From a candidate division WOR-3 bacterium (GTDB lineage Bacteria > Hydrothermota > UBA3072): 64,000 nucleotides of DNA. The stretch is from assembly GCA_039804165.1 (NCBI GenBank), contig JBDRZZ010000010.1, positions 1 through 64,000 on the forward strand, in the 5' to 3' direction. The position numbers and the translations under genes were made by a program. The notes under the pieces are model-generated. The model saw nothing but the letters and a program-made list of their open reading frames with translations, searched no databases and had not been told where the DNA came from. This document shows, one piece after another, positions 63,926 to 64,000 of this stretch. Position 1 is the stretch's first letter; each line of letters opens with the position of its first letter.

Positions 63926-64000
63926 TTTACTCCCCCAGCGATTATTTCTCTTCTTACATAATTAGGATCTATTTTAATTCCTGGTCCCATAGTTGTAGAA
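63916..64000 (-). CDS. rplA: ribosomal protein L1, C-terminal end (partial)
   Basis: The minus strand from the right edge encodes the C-terminus of L1: STTMGPGIKIDPNYVRREI then IAGGVKWG and a TAA at 63916-63918. The STTMGPGIK segment is the standard L1 ending, followed here by an extension of about 17 residues. Gene order rplA-rplJ-rplL-rpoB supports the call. The rest of the gene lies outside the window. Confidence 0.85.
   Translation of the reverse strand, partial: STTMGPGIKIDPNYVRREIIAGGVKWG

Noticed and set aside
1-64000. CRISPR arrays, prophage or defence-island genes
   Set aside because: No regularly spaced direct repeats, integrase-flanked region, Cas, restriction-modification or toxin-antitoxin genes could be recognised; the only mobile DNA is the two damaged insertion sequences.

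Overview
The window is AT-rich chromosomal DNA from a Gram-negative-type (diderm) bacterium. It carries a TonB-dependent receptor, lipoproteins with lipoboxes, predicted outer-membrane beta-barrels, and two secreted enzymes ending in a type IX-like (Por) C-terminal sorting domain with the QNYPNPFN / QNHPNPFN signature. This mix suggests an uncultured lineage near the FCB group or candidate divisions such as WOR-3. That is inference; no 16S gene is present. TGA is used as an ordinary stop.

Layout: 1-1071 is a broken IS4-like transposase. 1191-3366 holds a PLP aminotransferase and a zinc alcohol dehydrogenase. 3677-7211 has a frameshifted secreted protein and a secreted BNR-repeat protein with a sorting domain. 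7311-11937 is a tightly coupled operon (TonB receptor, binding protein, ATPase, permease, methyltransferase) behind a promoter covered by a NikR-like inverted repeat. 12171-15086 is a PAS histidine kinase/NarL-type regulator pair. 15125-15453 is a four-tRNA cluster. 15457-20026 is a minus-strand operon (Na/Pi transporter, PhoU, DUF3108, mannose-1-P guanylyltransferase, SPOR lipoprotein, RdgB) that abuts the tRNAs. 20194-27316 holds mgtE, a glycosyltransferase, plsY, transketolase, an LPP20-like lipoprotein, a lytic transglycosylase and a polyprenol kinase-like gene. 27510-29060 is a CE15-like esterase with a sorting domain.

29211-30133 is a decayed insertion sequence with terminal inverted repeats and a 14-base flanking direct repeat. 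Next to it, 30237-41066 is the most novel-looking block: a plus-strand operon of a 1273-residue secreted protein, a FecR/fibronectin protein, a predicted papain-like cysteine peptidase, a predicted beta-barrel and a two-receiver protein. 41059-48685 (minus) links TPR proteins, an ExeA-like ATPase, mnmG, prepilin peptidase, DUF4416 and DUF72. 48802-51997 (plus) has an isoaspartyl peptidase, a secreted protein, an unlisted 40-residue membrane protein and trpS. 51994-64000 (minus) is the classical rplA-rplJ-rplL-rpoB-rpoC-rpsL-rpsG-fusA cluster.

Expression: most recognisable promoters are TTGACA-like boxes 16 bases from a TATAAT-like box. Several genes without a Shine-Dalgarno start only 7-12 bases after the -10 box, implying leaderless mRNAs. 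Many operon partners overlap as ATGA, which implies translational coupling.
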